Made by a program: the position numbers and the translations under genes
Notes under the pieces: model-generated
Database searches by the model: none
The model's input: only the letters and a program-made list of their open reading frames with translations
Told to the model about the DNA's origin: nothing
Shown here: piece by piece, positions 49,081 to 61,379 of the stretch
How the letters are laid out: each line of letters opens with the position of its first letter
Position numbering within the stretch: position 1 is the stretch's first letter
NCBI RefSeq assembly: GCF_945859705.1
Contig: NC_079138.1
Coordinates: 1,550,001-1,614,000, forward strand
Direction of reading: 5' to 3'
Origin: Episyrphus balteatus
Lineage: Eukaryota > Arthropoda > Insecta > Diptera > Syrphidae
DNA: 64,000 bases

Positions 49081-49873
49081 GGGGAGAGTGGGGCATATTT
49101 GAACACTTTTTGCTTTCGCAACTCCTTGAACGAACTATATCGTCCCGTTTCTGCTTGAACCTCGTAAGTACATTTTTGTTTAAGATTTTTTTTTCTGTTA
49201 AAATTTTCTCTAGAACTTAAAAAAAGAATAGATACAAAGGTTTTAGTTTAGAAACATCTCAATCAATATGTCATAAACATAACTTGATTTCCTTTTGTTC
49301 AATTCATAATTTTAATTTTTAGAAAAATGTATATTTCTTTTAAGAACAGAACAAAATTTGCTATGTAGATACGTGGTTCACGCAGAAACGGGACGATATG
49401 TTCGTTTTCTTGATCTTGAAAGTTTAGGGTAAGCTGGGGTACATTTGACACAGGGGCACATTTGACTCTGCGTTTTTCGGTATGATCGTGTCCTTAAAGT
49501 TTGGATGCAGAAAGAAGCTTAGTTTGATTTTGAAATTTCGCAGTCTTTCTTCAACTCTTCGCGGAGTACCACGTGTTTTCTGTATTTTTGATCTATTTTT
49601 TGACCACCGGTATGTAAGCGATTATTGAACCTAATAAAAACGTTTTTTTTTTTTATTGTGAATTAATACTTTGATAGCACTATGCGTTTAAAGTTTAGTA
49701 AATTAAAGTCAGATTTGTGTTAAAAAGTATTAGTTATTGACAAAAAAAAGAAAAACACTTATGAAGCTCCTTCGTGGCACCTTTGACTTTGGCAATGGGG
49801 GCACAATTTTACGTTGATTTTTTGGAATTACATATTAAATAAATTATTTAAAAATATATCGACATCGATTAAC

Positions 49874-50326
49874 TGTGTCCCCTAGAATCAAAAACAATCT
49901 ATTCCACTTTTTGTGAAAAATGAGTTAGAAACGCAGTTTATCTCAATTTTTCAGCCTCTTTCTTTTAGTGTGGTTGAGCACTTTCAAAGTCAACTTGTTC
50001 CAGAGTTATACTTTATAGAAATATTACAGTTTGAATCAAAACGAATATATTCCACATTCTTCACATTTTTTGAGAATCAAAACAACACTATTCCTGATAT
50101 AAAGCAAAATATTTCTTTTGCTAGGTTTCAAAAGAAAACTATTCCTATGCATGACTTTCAAAACACTTCTATTCCAAAATTAATTATTAAATATTTTCGG
50201 AACGCGTTGGGTGACAGAAGTTGTTTTTTTAATAAAGTGGGAAAAAGTGCTTCGGAACGTTTTTTTTTTTAAATAACTCAATAAAAGAAAAAGTGGAATA
50301 GATTGTTTTTGATTCTAGGGGACACA
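49874..50326. mobile_element. nested MITE with perfect 39-bp TIR
   Basis: The 39-bp inverted ends (starting TGTGTCCCCTAGAATCAAAA) are identical, suggesting a fairly recent insertion. An open frame of 119 codons inside it (49913-50272) has no domain and is probably chance. Confidence 0.83.
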
Positions 50327-50781
50327 ATTTTGATTTAAGTGGACGGATTTTTTAGTGTAACTTATGTTTTTTTTTTTTTGTTTTTTGTTCTTTTTTTTAG
50401 AAAATGAATTTATTGGTTTATCGTTTTCGTTATATTGCTTAGTAAATTGTTTAAAATCAAAAATTTATTTTTTTTCTATTCAAAAAACAGAGGAGCTAGA
50501 TCCGTTTATAGTTTGAAAAATTTAATACTCACGATGTTGGGTTTAATCCACTATTGTCAAATGTACCTCTTTTAAAGTCAAATGGACACTTTTGACGAAA
50601 TGACTTTTTTTTTTAAACATTATGTTTTTAAATGTTGAAATATCGTAAAACAAAAAAATTACTGTTAGTATAATCTTGAATATTCAATGAATCAAATTCA
50701 AAAACAATATTGGAATACATTCACAGTTTTGAAAAATGCAGACTTTTAAAAACTAATTGTTTCTCCCCTATCACAATTTAG

Positions 50782-50914
50782 AAGTTCAAGTGACCTCAAC
50801 TGCAAAGCGTTTCGCCCAGGAACGACATTGGGCTCATCAGTTAAATCTGTCGTATATGATGAGCCCACTGTCTTACCTGGGCGATACGCTTTGCAGTTGA
50901 GGTCACTTGAACTT
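50782..50914. mobile_element. nested MITE of 133 bp
   Basis: Inverted ends of 39 bp with one mismatch, starting AAGTTCAAGTGACCTCAACT. An inner inverted pair GGGCTCATCA/TGATGAGCCC closes the hairpin. Confidence 0.85.
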
Positions 50915-51935
50915 TAAAATTGAATTATATTCAATCGCTCCACTTAAATAAAAATAATTTTTATCATTATTATTTTTTCTTCTTTATTATAGTTATCACA
51001 TTTATTAGTTGAAAAGAAAAACAAAAAACAAGCAAAAATTCATACCATTTATGCTTCTCAGAGTAAAATAGATTTATTTTGTGATCAACCTATATTTCGT
51101 AGGCGTAAAGCAAAATTGCAAAATTGTTGTAAGTCACAAAAAGCTTATTTTACATAGGACGACTTTTAAGTTTCAAACTGGTTTAAACAAAGCGATATTT
51201 TTTCAGAAGGCTACTTACCTGTGTTTATTGTTCTATGTCCCATTAAATTATATTATCTGCTGAAAAGAAATTTTTTTTAGACAAAAACGCTTTTCAAATT
51301 CGAAAAGAGCACTCTCAAGTTAGTAAAACTGCATCATTATCTCATTTTCGATAAAAAATTTAGAACAATTTTGCTTTACGCCGATGATTTCTAGACATTA
51401 AATGCAAATGTTAAGAAAGCGGATGTTCTTCATGTACCTGGAGCGTTAATTGGTGCAGGCAAGGCAGCTTGAGTTTAATTTCTATACTCCTTAAGCGGTA
51501 TATAATCGAGTTCTCATCGAGATCAGTCTAGTAGAACTTGAAAAATTCAGGCATTTTTTTAAATCTTCAATAATCAAAAACTACCCCAACGACATAAGAT
51601 GTTGAATAAATATTTAACATTAATATATGTATTTATTCAAAAATTCAACGTGATTTAGTTTAAAACATATAAACTCTTAACAATAATTGTATTGCGTTTT
51701 GCAATCACGCACCAAATTTTGTTTAAACTCTTACAACTAAAAAACTGAAATAATGCAAAACCAATATAAAAATCACCTTTCACCTATAAATCTCAAAGTC
51801 AGGTGAGATAACCAAGGAAAGTCATTGACGTTTATGGATATGGTGTTGGCTACTTCTAAAAAAGATTGATAAACTAAAATTGTATATGCAGTATTCAAAT
51901 GTGCCCCGTGTTCAAAAGTGCCCCACTTTCCCCTA

Positions 51936-54900
51936 TACCTACCTAGATTGATTTTGAATAAAACTAAGATTAAGATTCACTAGATTTATTGTTTGTTAAA
52001 AAAAACTAGGTAAACATGCATACCTAGAATGTGTAATATCATTGCAAAAAAACAAAGTAGATAGGTACACTACCGGTCAATGGAATAGGTTCATTTTGTA
52101 AACAAGCAAAGATGGAAACAATTCCGCTAGAGACAGAAATCGACACCAATTTTTAAATAACAATAAATAATAATTATTAGGTAGCAGTGGAATATTTACA
52201 CACAAAAATTGGTCGAATTCAACTAAACTAAACTCGGGACCAGACCTATCTTTCTATATGTGTTTGGATCCGCTGAATCCGAATTTCAAGTTCGTATGTT
52301 TTTGGACCCGCTGAATCCGAATTTCAAGTCCGTTCGGCCCGGTCACCCTCCAGTTTGACCATGTTTGATTAGAATACAATGTTCAGAGTACCTACTTATT
52401 TAACTTTAAAGACCTTTAGACTTAAGATTTTCAACCAGTAGTCAGCTTGTTTATAAGTAGTCAACTACATATAAAAAAGCTGCTGTTTATTTTGAAATGA
52501 TGATAAGTTCGTGACTTTTATCGTGTAAAATATTTCGCGTAGCTGTAAGATTGGATATTGATGGAATAGAAACTTCATATTTTGAAGGCAGGTGCGGCTT
52601 TCCCTAGATAACAAATTCAGTAATAATAAGCGAGTTTAAAAAAATGGACAAATCAGGTTTTAAAAATAAATGATTTAATGTAAAGAAACATAATTTTGTA
52701 TATACCTCGCAAATTTATCATATAAAAAGTCGATACGAACTGCATATTATTATAACTGGTAACACAAGTTTGATACCTATACTCAGTGGTCTTGAAGACG
52801 CGGCAGGTTTCACAAAATTGTATCCCTAAAGTAGTGATGCAAATTTGTTCGAAATGATTTTAGGATTCAAAAATTGTAGATTTCATAATCGTATCTAATC
52901 TTTTTTTTTTAAGTTTATTTAATTTTTTCTTAAAGTTTATTTTATTAATTTTTTTTTAAACAGAGGATACGATTTTTTTTATGTCGTTGGTTCTGGGTCA
53001 CGCTAAAGAGTGGTTAGAACTTATGAATCTGTCGATTAAATAATTATTACACATTTTTTTTTCTTAGGAACAAATCGTCGGTTCACAACCAATCCTCACT
53101 AACTGCAATTTTCACTTAAAATTTACTAATAAGACCAACTGATTTATTTTAAATGTTTCTAATTGTAAAAAATATCCGCTTTGCATTTAAAAATTCACCA
53201 TTTTGCAATTTTGCATACTAAAATTCATATGTACGAGCAGTTAAACCTCAATATCTCGAATTAGCTTGTTTATGTAGTAAGTGAATTTTAGTTTTCAACC
53301 GACGAAATAAAACGAATATAAAATTGCTTATCTTCTTTTTTAATTTCTGAAAAACAATTACAAATTTTTTTTTTTATTTCAAAATAATTTTAATTTTTTA
53401 AAAGAATTGATTCAACAAATACAATACCTAATATATTTTATGCAATCTAGTGACTAAGAACTTACATTTAAATTAAAAAAAAAAAAACTTAAATGCCCAA
53501 AATTAATTTTTTTTACTAAAATTTTGAATTTTGAAATTGAATTTCTCAAAAACTATTTACTCAATCAACTTCAATCAAACATCAAATTCAAGAATAATAT
53601 GTATTTAAAATATCAGATGACAGTTTTAATTACTACTCATTTTATTTGGGAAGGGACGAACTGGTTTGAGGTGATTTTCCATATTTTGGAAAGATTTACC
53701 TTGATGTTTCGTGGTCAAATATGACCACCGTCAGAACAGTTTCACTCTTGATAAACAAGTAACACCTCGCAATATAAACATAGTCTTCCTACTCTCCGTA
53801 CCTTAAACTTGTTGTCAAAGATCGGGAATTGCTTCGCTGTAAATTTTGAGTAAGGATCAGAGTTTTAAAATTAAAATAATTGAAAAATCCAATAAGAAAA
53901 GTCTAAACATAAAACTACTGGAAACATAATAGAATTTTTAAGATACTCGTAAATAAAAAAAAACCTTTTTTCAATGTTAACCCATTAAATAAAATCAATA
54001 TCATCGATAGATACCATTTTACTTTTATAATTAAGTCATTTTCTTCTTATATCGCCATATAAGTTAAGTGAACCTATTTTATTGGCCCACCGATAAAGTT
54101 TTTTCTTGGACCATTTAATAAATTGTATAAATTTATTGTTTTAATAGTTTTGAATCTGTTTTTTTTTTGTATATATAAATAAGTCAGAAAAAGAACTATT
54201 CTTGAATATGCATCAGTGAAAATGGACAATATTATTAAGTCTGCATAGTAAGATTCAAAGATAACTCTTACCATGATATTATTCGCAAATAGAAAGAGAA
54301 CGCATAAGTTGCTTTAGTTTTGGCCAACATAAAATGGAATTGAATTTAATTAGATTTTAAAATTGTCCCTGGAATTGTTGATAAGACTTTATGAATGTTA
54401 TACAATCATTAAAAATATTCATTGCTATTCTGCCCATAATCTCGTAAAGGCCCTAACTACTTTTTTCCTATTTCTGAGTTATAGAGGGAAACACTTAATT
54501 CATTACCGTAATTTGCATATAATAATGAAAAAATATATAAAAATATTTGGAATTTTCTGACTTATTTAAGACCTAGGCTAAAAAAATAAATGGGAATAAG
54601 TCATAGACAATGACCAAGTACGCAAAAAAGTTAAAATCGAAAATTTTTTAGTTAGAGCCTTAACGAGATTATGGGCAGTATAATGGTTGTACAGTTAAGG
54701 TGGTAGCTTCCTTTGGATGATTTAAAATGACATAGGGTCCTTAGTATATGTAAGCTTTTGGAATAACTTCTGGGATGCGGTGTCATACAACAAAATATTT
54801 TACATCTGCTAAATTGGGCTTTGCTTTTTTTGTATATACCTACATATTTTAAAAGACTTCAATTCAATCCTTAATTATCTAATAATCTTATATACTATAA

Positions 54901-55006
54901 AAGTAAGAAGTAGAATTTTCCTTTAGCATAACCCCAAAATGCATTTACATAAGAAAAAAAAAAAAACGCAAAATTTTTAATCAAAACTATTTTTATACAA
55001 TTTCAG
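51936..55006. other. intergenic or intronic sequence upstream of the Ephrin exon
   Basis: AT-rich. A single transposon-like end (CACTACCGGTCAATGGAATA) is near 52070 without a partner. A direct repeat of CGCTGAATCCGAATTTCAAG occurs at about 52272 and 52309. If Ephrin has an upstream leader exon, this is intron. Confidence 0.45.
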
Positions 55007-55172
55007 GAACTGCAGTTGCTGATGAGAAAAAATAAAAGATAGCAAACAGAGAAATCAGTTACGATGAATATTGTTTATTTATTCAAATCTAAATATTCAA
55101 CATGAATTAACAATTATATATTATTATATATATCAGCAATTGAATAACGAAAATAGAAAAAAGCATAAAACT
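55007..55172 (+). other. Ephrin: Ephrin 5'-untranslated part of the first coding exon
   Basis: A good acceptor (TTTTTATACAATTTCAG) ends at 55006, so the exon probably starts at 55007 and the gene has a further 5' exon. An upstream ATG at 55064 opens a 13-codon frame ending 55105, which may lower translation of the main frame. Confidence 0.6.
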
Positions 55173-55855
55173 ATGTCCAAAAAAAATGCTACAAATTTGA
55201 CCAAGATGATAACAAAGAATAATGATATGTTTGGTGGTAGTTCAAAGCGCCTACCCCAATCTGCAAGAACATCTCCCCTGCGGTCACTAGCAGCTGAAAC
55301 ATCATCATCATCAACAACAACAGCAACTCCCCAACTGCTACGTAGAACGGAACAGAAATCTCAATATTTATTATCTAGGACATTTTTATCACCACCACCA
55401 TCTTTTCCACCAACACCAACACAAACAAAAGCACCAGTAATAACAAAAATATTCCCTTTAACTACATCCACATTACCACGCATTGCTGTTAATACAACAA
55501 TAACTAGTAAATCGATATCGGAACCGCTACCATCACGAATTGTGTCATCGTCACCAACGGTAATGGAAGGCGTAGGCGATAGATCAACAGAGCAAATATC
55601 ATCAACGATTTTATCAGGAAGAACAAAGTTATTACAGCAGTATTCGCGCCACCGCCAGATACAACAACAGCAATACCATCACCTCCACCATCATCATCAT
55701 CATACACCACAGTTTCGTTTTCGCATTTTACCTGGACTCAAAGCCACGTCGTTTTTTACCATTTTGACATTAGTATGCTTAGAAACGGTGCTCTTGTCAA
55801 CAGTATCGAATTGTGCCAAGACATTCTACATGCATTGGAATACATCAAATAGCAT
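55173..55855 (+). CDS. Ephrin: ephrin, first coding exon (N-terminal 227 residues), partial gene
   Basis: Ephrins are cell-surface ligands for Eph receptor tyrosine kinases and act in axon guidance and tissue boundaries. This exon encodes a long Ser/Thr/Pro-rich N-terminal region (residues 1-160), a Gln/His tract (about 162-178, QQQQ then HHHHHH), one hydrophobic segment (about 193-213, SFFTILTLVCLETVLLSTVS) and then CAKTFYMHWNTSNS, the opening of the ephrin receptor-binding domain (compare YWNSSNPRF in vertebrate ephrins). The exon ends in codon AT|GTAAGT, phase 2, as a first ephrin exon should. The ATG at 55173 is the first in frame; the frame is open further upstream but only from TTG. A long N-terminal extension before the hydrophobic segment is a known peculiarity of the Drosophila ephrin. 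The next exons, with the rest of the binding domain, were not found up to 64000. Confidence 0.82.
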
Positions 55856-56011
55856 GTAAGTAACTTTTTCCAATCTAAATATCTACTCGTATGTATGTAA
55901 GTTAATTTTGACATGTATGGATCGGCATTTTTCAATTTTGATTTATTTTTTTTTTTTACAAATTTTAAGAAAAAACAAGCTAGTGAAAGTAGGTTCAATT
56001 CGTACCTGCAA

Positions 56012-56160
56012 GGCTAAAATTGCTTTAGGGTGTTTCGACCCCCAATTCCCCTCCCCAGAGTCCGGACCACAAATATATTGTGTTCTCATCCGGAATTGGA
56101 AGAAGGATAAAATTGATATTGTGTCTTATGCCCCTCCTAAGGTTTCGGACCACTAAAATA
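56012..56160 (+). repeat. dispersed GTCCGGACC repeat, copy 2
   Basis: Shares GGCTAAAATTG, GTGTTTCGACCCCC, AGTCCGGACCAC and ATATTGTGTT with 56682-56790 and, inverted, with 38209-38320. A second partial unit (TTTCGGACCACTAAAATATT) lies at its right end. Confidence 0.75.
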
Positions 56161-56681
56161 TTGTATAGTCATTAGAAGCAAAGTTTCCTATCTCAAAATC
56201 TGGCGTTTTTCAGAAAGGCAATTTGAAATATTTGTACTATTAAAAAACTAATTTTCGTCTAGAGTTTATGCGAGGAGCTAAAAGTTGTAGAACAAATAAA
56301 ATTTATTTTTTGGTCCTCTATCGAATGGTAAAAATAATTTTTTTTAAATACTTAAAAAACAAAAAAAATATTCAGACTTGTGTCGTTTCGCATAAAAATA
56401 ATTCCTATTCTTGTGTTTTTTTTATCAGCAATGCTTGAAAAAATTTCGTTTTGTATCTTAATGAGAACAATAATTTTCATTATTAACAGGGATGGTACCT
56501 TAAATGCAAAACAACATTATGTCCTCACGCCTTCAATTTAAGAAGTATTTTAATGAAAGTTTGTTGTTTTGTGATTTTTTCGGTATATTTAAATCAAAAT
56601 CGCTAAATTTTGAGGTAGGACACATTGCTTCTGAAGCGACGATACGTACAAAGTTTCAGTTCGATACGATTATTGGAAGTA

Positions 56682-56790
56682 GGCTAAAATTGATTTGGGG
56701 CGTTTCAACCCCCCAATGCCCCTTCCCAGGGTCCGGACCACTAAAATATTGTGTTGCCGTCCGAACTACATACATCTATAAAGTTTCAGT
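56682..56790 (+). repeat. dispersed GTCCGGACC repeat, copy 3
   Basis: Contains GGCTAAAATTGATTTGGGGC, CAGGGTCCGGACCACTAAAA and ends in AAAGTTTCAGTTAGATACGA. Closest to the inverted copy at 38209-38320. Confidence 0.78.
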
Positions 56791-59700
56791 TAGATACGAT
56801 ATGGAAAATAAATTAAACCATTTAAAAAGTGATTTGTTTTAAATATTATTTTATTCTTAAAGAAATCATATCATAGTCTGATCAAAACAGAGTTCTGACC
56901 CGGAAAAAAAACGCGTAGAGCTTAGTTGAATTGAAAAAAAACATCGATTAAAGAAAATTTCAAAAGCCCTCAAAAATCCCATAAAAAGTTATTCAAGTTT
57001 TTGTGTCGAAAATATTGGTATTTCCAACATAATTATAACGGAGGAATATTTGGAAGATTTTTAGGTTTTATAATTCCTTATAAAATTAAATGCACTACTG
57101 GGTCGCACGAACTTGCTCTTGTATACTCACCTTTATTATTATACAAACCGTCTGCGTCTATACATTAATTTTTTCCATTAGCGATTTTGAGGAAGAGCCG
57201 ACATCAGTGGAAAATGTATCATATTTTTACCATCCGTATTTTTTGAGGAAAACTAAAAACAGTAGAATTACTTGTAACAACTAACAGAGTCTCTCAAAAT
57301 AAGAGTCCCTAAAATTAATATTAAGTATTCGCCCTCCGCTTATTTCCCATATAAAATACCAGTTGAAATAGTCTAAATGCTATATTGCTCATTTACTTGA
57401 AAACTGTTATAAATTATAATTCAAAAATCACGAAATTTGAATGAGCACTAGATTTGCTTTCGAAACTAGCTTTTTACATACAAAAATCGATATTAAATTT
57501 ATAACTAGTTTCCTGAAAAAAACAGTTTTTTTGAGTTATGTCAGTGTTCAAGTAAATGAGGGCTATATAAATATAAATATGTATATATTAAAGTGGTCCT
57601 TATATTGGACATGCAGTTAAATAGCCGCCATCCGGTTGTGAATACTGAGAAAAAAGGCTCTATTTTTTTTAGATTTTTATTTTTTGTGAAATTTTCATGT
57701 AAATCGTCATTTCCTTTGATTTTTTTAAGGTAATTTTCTTATTTTATATGAGGTGTTTTTCTTTTTTAACTCTGAGTAGAGCACCGAGCAGAGTCTGAGC
57801 TCATCGAGTTCGGTTTGAGCAGAGTAAGCTCAGAGCTTTTGGAATTAATAAAGAAACAAACCTGATCACGGAACTATCACATATAACAAAACAAAAGACA
57901 AGCTGACGAAAATTTGTCAAATTAAATTAAGTAATTTAATTTTATTTTCAGTGGGAGAACAACTAGCTTCTGCTACCATTTCAAAAGTTTTGATTTTTTT
58001 TTTCTCGTGTCATCTCATTCATGACATGAACAAAATAAATGAAACTGACCGCGGTCAGTTTTTTACTCCGTCTACTCCATCAATTTTTCCTGAGCTCGTA
58101 GATCGCGCTCTGACCACCGTCTGATCGAAAAAATAAACAAAAGTTGAGCGCTCACATATATGTCTGAGTTAAAATTTTTTGAAATTATAAAAGATTTGAC
58201 TGAAGAAATATGAATTTTTAATGATCAGTTTCTTTATGGTAAGATATGCCAAACTCACTTAAATATAGATATCTCAGATAAGTAAAGAGATATTGAGAAG
58301 ATTGAAACTGAATTTAAAAGAAAAAAAAATAATTTCTTTTATAAACCCCCACAAGTTAAGTTGAAAAAGTTTAAATTACACCAAAATATTGCTTCGGAAA
58401 CAGCAAACAAAATGGGTTTTCGAGATTTTCTAACGGGATTATCTAAAAAACGTGTCGTGCTAGGCCAATTTTGACTTTGGATTCGGAAACAGCACATAAA
58501 AATCCTGGCCTTGCAGACCAGTGTTATGAAAATAATAGTTATTCTACATTCATGGACAGTATTTTCGAATGAATTTATATTAAAATTGCCAAAAAAAAAT
58601 CTATTTATTAACTGGAAATTTTTCTGAATGTAGCGTAAGTTACCATGGAATTGCCCAACTAATACGTATTGTATAGTGTTTTAATGTTTTAATATGAATA
58701 AGAAATTATTCCCAGCGTAAACGCAATTAAAGTGCTTAAAACAAATTCTGATGCATATCAGTGCTCGAGTACCCATTCTTGCTGTTCCTCCTATGCAGTA
58801 AGTTGGTGCAATTCCTTTCAAAGTCTCAGTTTATCTGTAGTCAACTATCCTTCTTTGAGTATAAATAATGATCGTTCGTCATATTTGGTAGCGGGGTCTG
58901 ACTTCATAATCTAGCTAACTGTTTATAGTTTTTGGTTCAATCTAATTTCATAGTTTGATACAAATTACAGCTAAACTTCATGTTTATAGATCTTTATTTG
59001 GTAGAATAAACTTCAATTGTTACGACTGCTATGTCCCACTGTGCCAAAGGTATAGACTTGAACAATTTAAAACACTAGGGAGGTGTCTGCTCCTATTTTT
59101 TCGTGTTGTCTAAGGTTATTGACTTACGCCCATTTGATACGTTAAAAAATAGAGGTTTGTTGGTGTCCTGTGTTTATGTCGTTGTAGCTGCAGCCGTCAT
59201 CATCATCATCATCACCTCGCATCTTCGTCATTTGCTTTCACAATAATGTTGGTGCATCAGTTGATGAAGCGACCTGTGTTGGTGGAGGGATACAAATTTA
59301 TATGGGATGCTTGGTTTAGGTTAGGATTTGAACTGGAAATGACACAAAGAGGACCCGAGTCCTTTTTAAGGTGTTATGTGTATTATATTTTCATAGTGCA
59401 TCAGGAAAGGAAAAGCAGAGGAAAAAAAAAACCAACACGTATGAATACTCAAATAAAATACATATCATAAGGATTTTCTTATGCAATATTGTGTAGTAAG
59501 GAAAACCTACCTGTCTACTTTTTTTTTTTTGTTTTTTTTTTTGTTATATATAATGTGATGAGCATCAATAGAATAAAATTTACAAACAAAAATAAATACA
59601 TGTCTACCATTAGTAACAGGCGGCCGGCGCGCCGCGACGGTAATAGTCTGGAGGCGATGAAAATTTGTTTTAAATAAATTTCCTAACAATAAAATAGCAG

Positions 59701-60090
59701 TTTAACATAGTTAAAGCATTTACTGGGGATACATTTCAGAAATAATAATAAGTACCTGGGTGACCGAGCTTTGCTCGGTATCCTTAAATGTTATAAATTT
59801 CAGTGAAAAAAGTCAAATGTAAACAGCAATTTTTTGGAGTGGGTTTGAGTTTGCAATGACCAGGGTTACAGGAATCTGCATTATCGAAAATGCTTACAGC
59901 AATGAGATCCCTTTTTGTTCAATTAATTTACGGGTCAGAAAGTTTTGGATGGTGAATATAAAGTTAATCTTTTTTTCAAGTTTAGCCTTGTCGGCAAAGC
60001 TTAGTATGAAGAAATATTATTTTTATCCCTATCTCTGTTTTATTCTGTATCAGTGGATGCTTTACTCCTTTCTTTTTTTTTACTTATATA
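56791..60090. other. 3.3-kb stretch, probably Ephrin intron, few features
   Basis: Apart from the small TIR element at 57388-57560 I find nothing convincing. A (CAT)n microsatellite is at 59197-59216, and a CCGAGCTTTGCTCGG mini-palindrome at 59765-59779. No ephrin exon is recognised. Confidence 0.45.
57388..57560. mobile_element. small TIR element, 173 bp
   Basis: CTCATTTACTTGAAAACTG at the left matches CAGTGTTCAAGTAAATGAG inverted at the right, with one mismatch. The right end with its flank (TTTTTTGAGTTATG) recurs as a half copy at 33301-33334. Confidence 0.65.
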
Positions 60091-61055
60091 GGGTGTCCCA
60101 AAAGTAATGGATCAAACAAAATATGCTGATTGGGGAACTTAAGGGCTCTCAGAATTTGGAACTTGTTCCTCCCAAATCCTTACGGTTTTCAATTTAATGC
60201 AATTCTTGTGAAATTTCGAAAAATCCCTACCTGACAACAGTATTTTGATTCCTGCGCCCATTATTGATATTTGTTTTTTTTTTTATAATTCTTTTACGAA
60301 AACATTGCCCAATAATTAGGAACAATTAATTAATCAAAATATTTTTTATTCCATACGCCATTTCGCTGCAAATTAACTAACAGTTTCAAGTTTTATAAAA
60401 AATCTATTTCTAACTTTTATTTGCAACCAACACCGCAAAAAAAAACTTACGGTGTGAAAATGGTTTATTATTTTAAAAAGTTGCCCTGTTATTGTAGTTT
60501 TCAAAAAAGTATAAAAGTTTCCTAAATTGCAGTTAGATCGCAAAATATTACAATTTGAATTCAACAAAACAGGGTTTTTCAGGACAAAAAACAACCAACT
60601 GAAAAACCCTGTTTTGTTGAATTCAATTCGTAATATTTTGGGATCTAACTGCAACTTTGGAAACTTTTATACTTTTTTGAAAACTACAATAACAGGGCAA
60701 CTTTTTAAAATAATAAACCATTCTCACACCGTAAAATTGTTTTTGCGGTGTTGGTCGGAAATAAAAGTTAGAAATAGATTTTTTATAAAACTTGCAACTG
60801 TTAGTTAATTTTTTGATTAATTAATTGTTCCTAATTATTTGGCAATGTTTTCGTAAAAGAATTTTAATAAACAAAAATCAGTAATGGGCGCAGAAAGCAG
60901 AATACTGTTCCCAAGTAGGGATTTTTCGAAAATTCACAAGAATTGCATTAAATCGAAAACCGTAAGGATTTGGGATGAACAAGTTACCAAATTCTGAGAG
61001 CCCTTAAGTTCCCCAATCAGCATATTTCGTTTGAATCATTACTTTTGGGACACCC
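60091..61055. repeat. near-perfect palindrome of 965 bp (foldback element)
   Basis: Arms 60091-60582 and 60599-61055 are inverted copies at roughly 90% or more, separated by a loop of only 16 bases. The tips are GGGTGTCCCAAAAGTAATG, a common end of Tc1/mariner-type insect elements, near TA-rich flanks. Because of the palindrome, two 93-codon frames (60373-60654 minus, 60527-60808 plus) encode near-identical peptides; they are not separate genes. Confidence 0.9.
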
Positions 61056-61379
61056 TGTATATTATAAGATTGACATTAGGTCAATGGTGTTGCTTTTTGT
61101 GAGTTATTTTATTCTTATACGTTGACAATAGTCGCATTAAAACGAAAAAAAAAACGTAAAACAAAGATAATTAGTGATACCAAATCAACAAATTACTTAA
61201 AAGTTTCAATACATGATCAAAAAAGTCATGATCTAAAAAATTTTGTTTAGTTATTGTAACAAAAAGAAAAAGAACAATGCGTAAAACATGCAACCATCCC
61301 TCAAAATTTTATTGAAATCGTTGAATCTGTCTCTGCGAAAACAAGACTAATATAAGAGAAAATACTTCCAAAATGTTGT

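Larger units (their letters stand above)
49081..51933. mobile_element. TA-flanked TIR element of 2.85 kb, non-autonomous, with nested insertions
   Basis: TA lies on both sides (49079-49080, 51934-51935). Ends are GGGGAGAGTGGGGCA and inverted GGGGAAAGTGGGGCA, and CATTTGA and GAACAC words follow on both arms. No transposase is recognised. Smaller palindromic elements lie inside at 49874-50326 and 50782-50914. The length would allow a transposase, so it may be a decayed or heavily interrupted full element. Confidence 0.78.

Noticed and set aside
49913..50272. 119-codon open frame
   Set aside because: Lies inside a MITE with perfect TIRs, is rich in F, I, K, N and Q as expected from AT-rich DNA, and shows no domain.
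57090..57284. Possible second Ephrin exon
   Set aside because: Does not show the conserved residues expected after HWNTSNS, and has no acceptor in the right phase.
60373..60808. Two overlapping 93-codon frames on opposite strands with nearly the same peptide
   Set aside because: They are the same sequence read from both arms of the palindrome at 60091-61055. The peptide has no domain.
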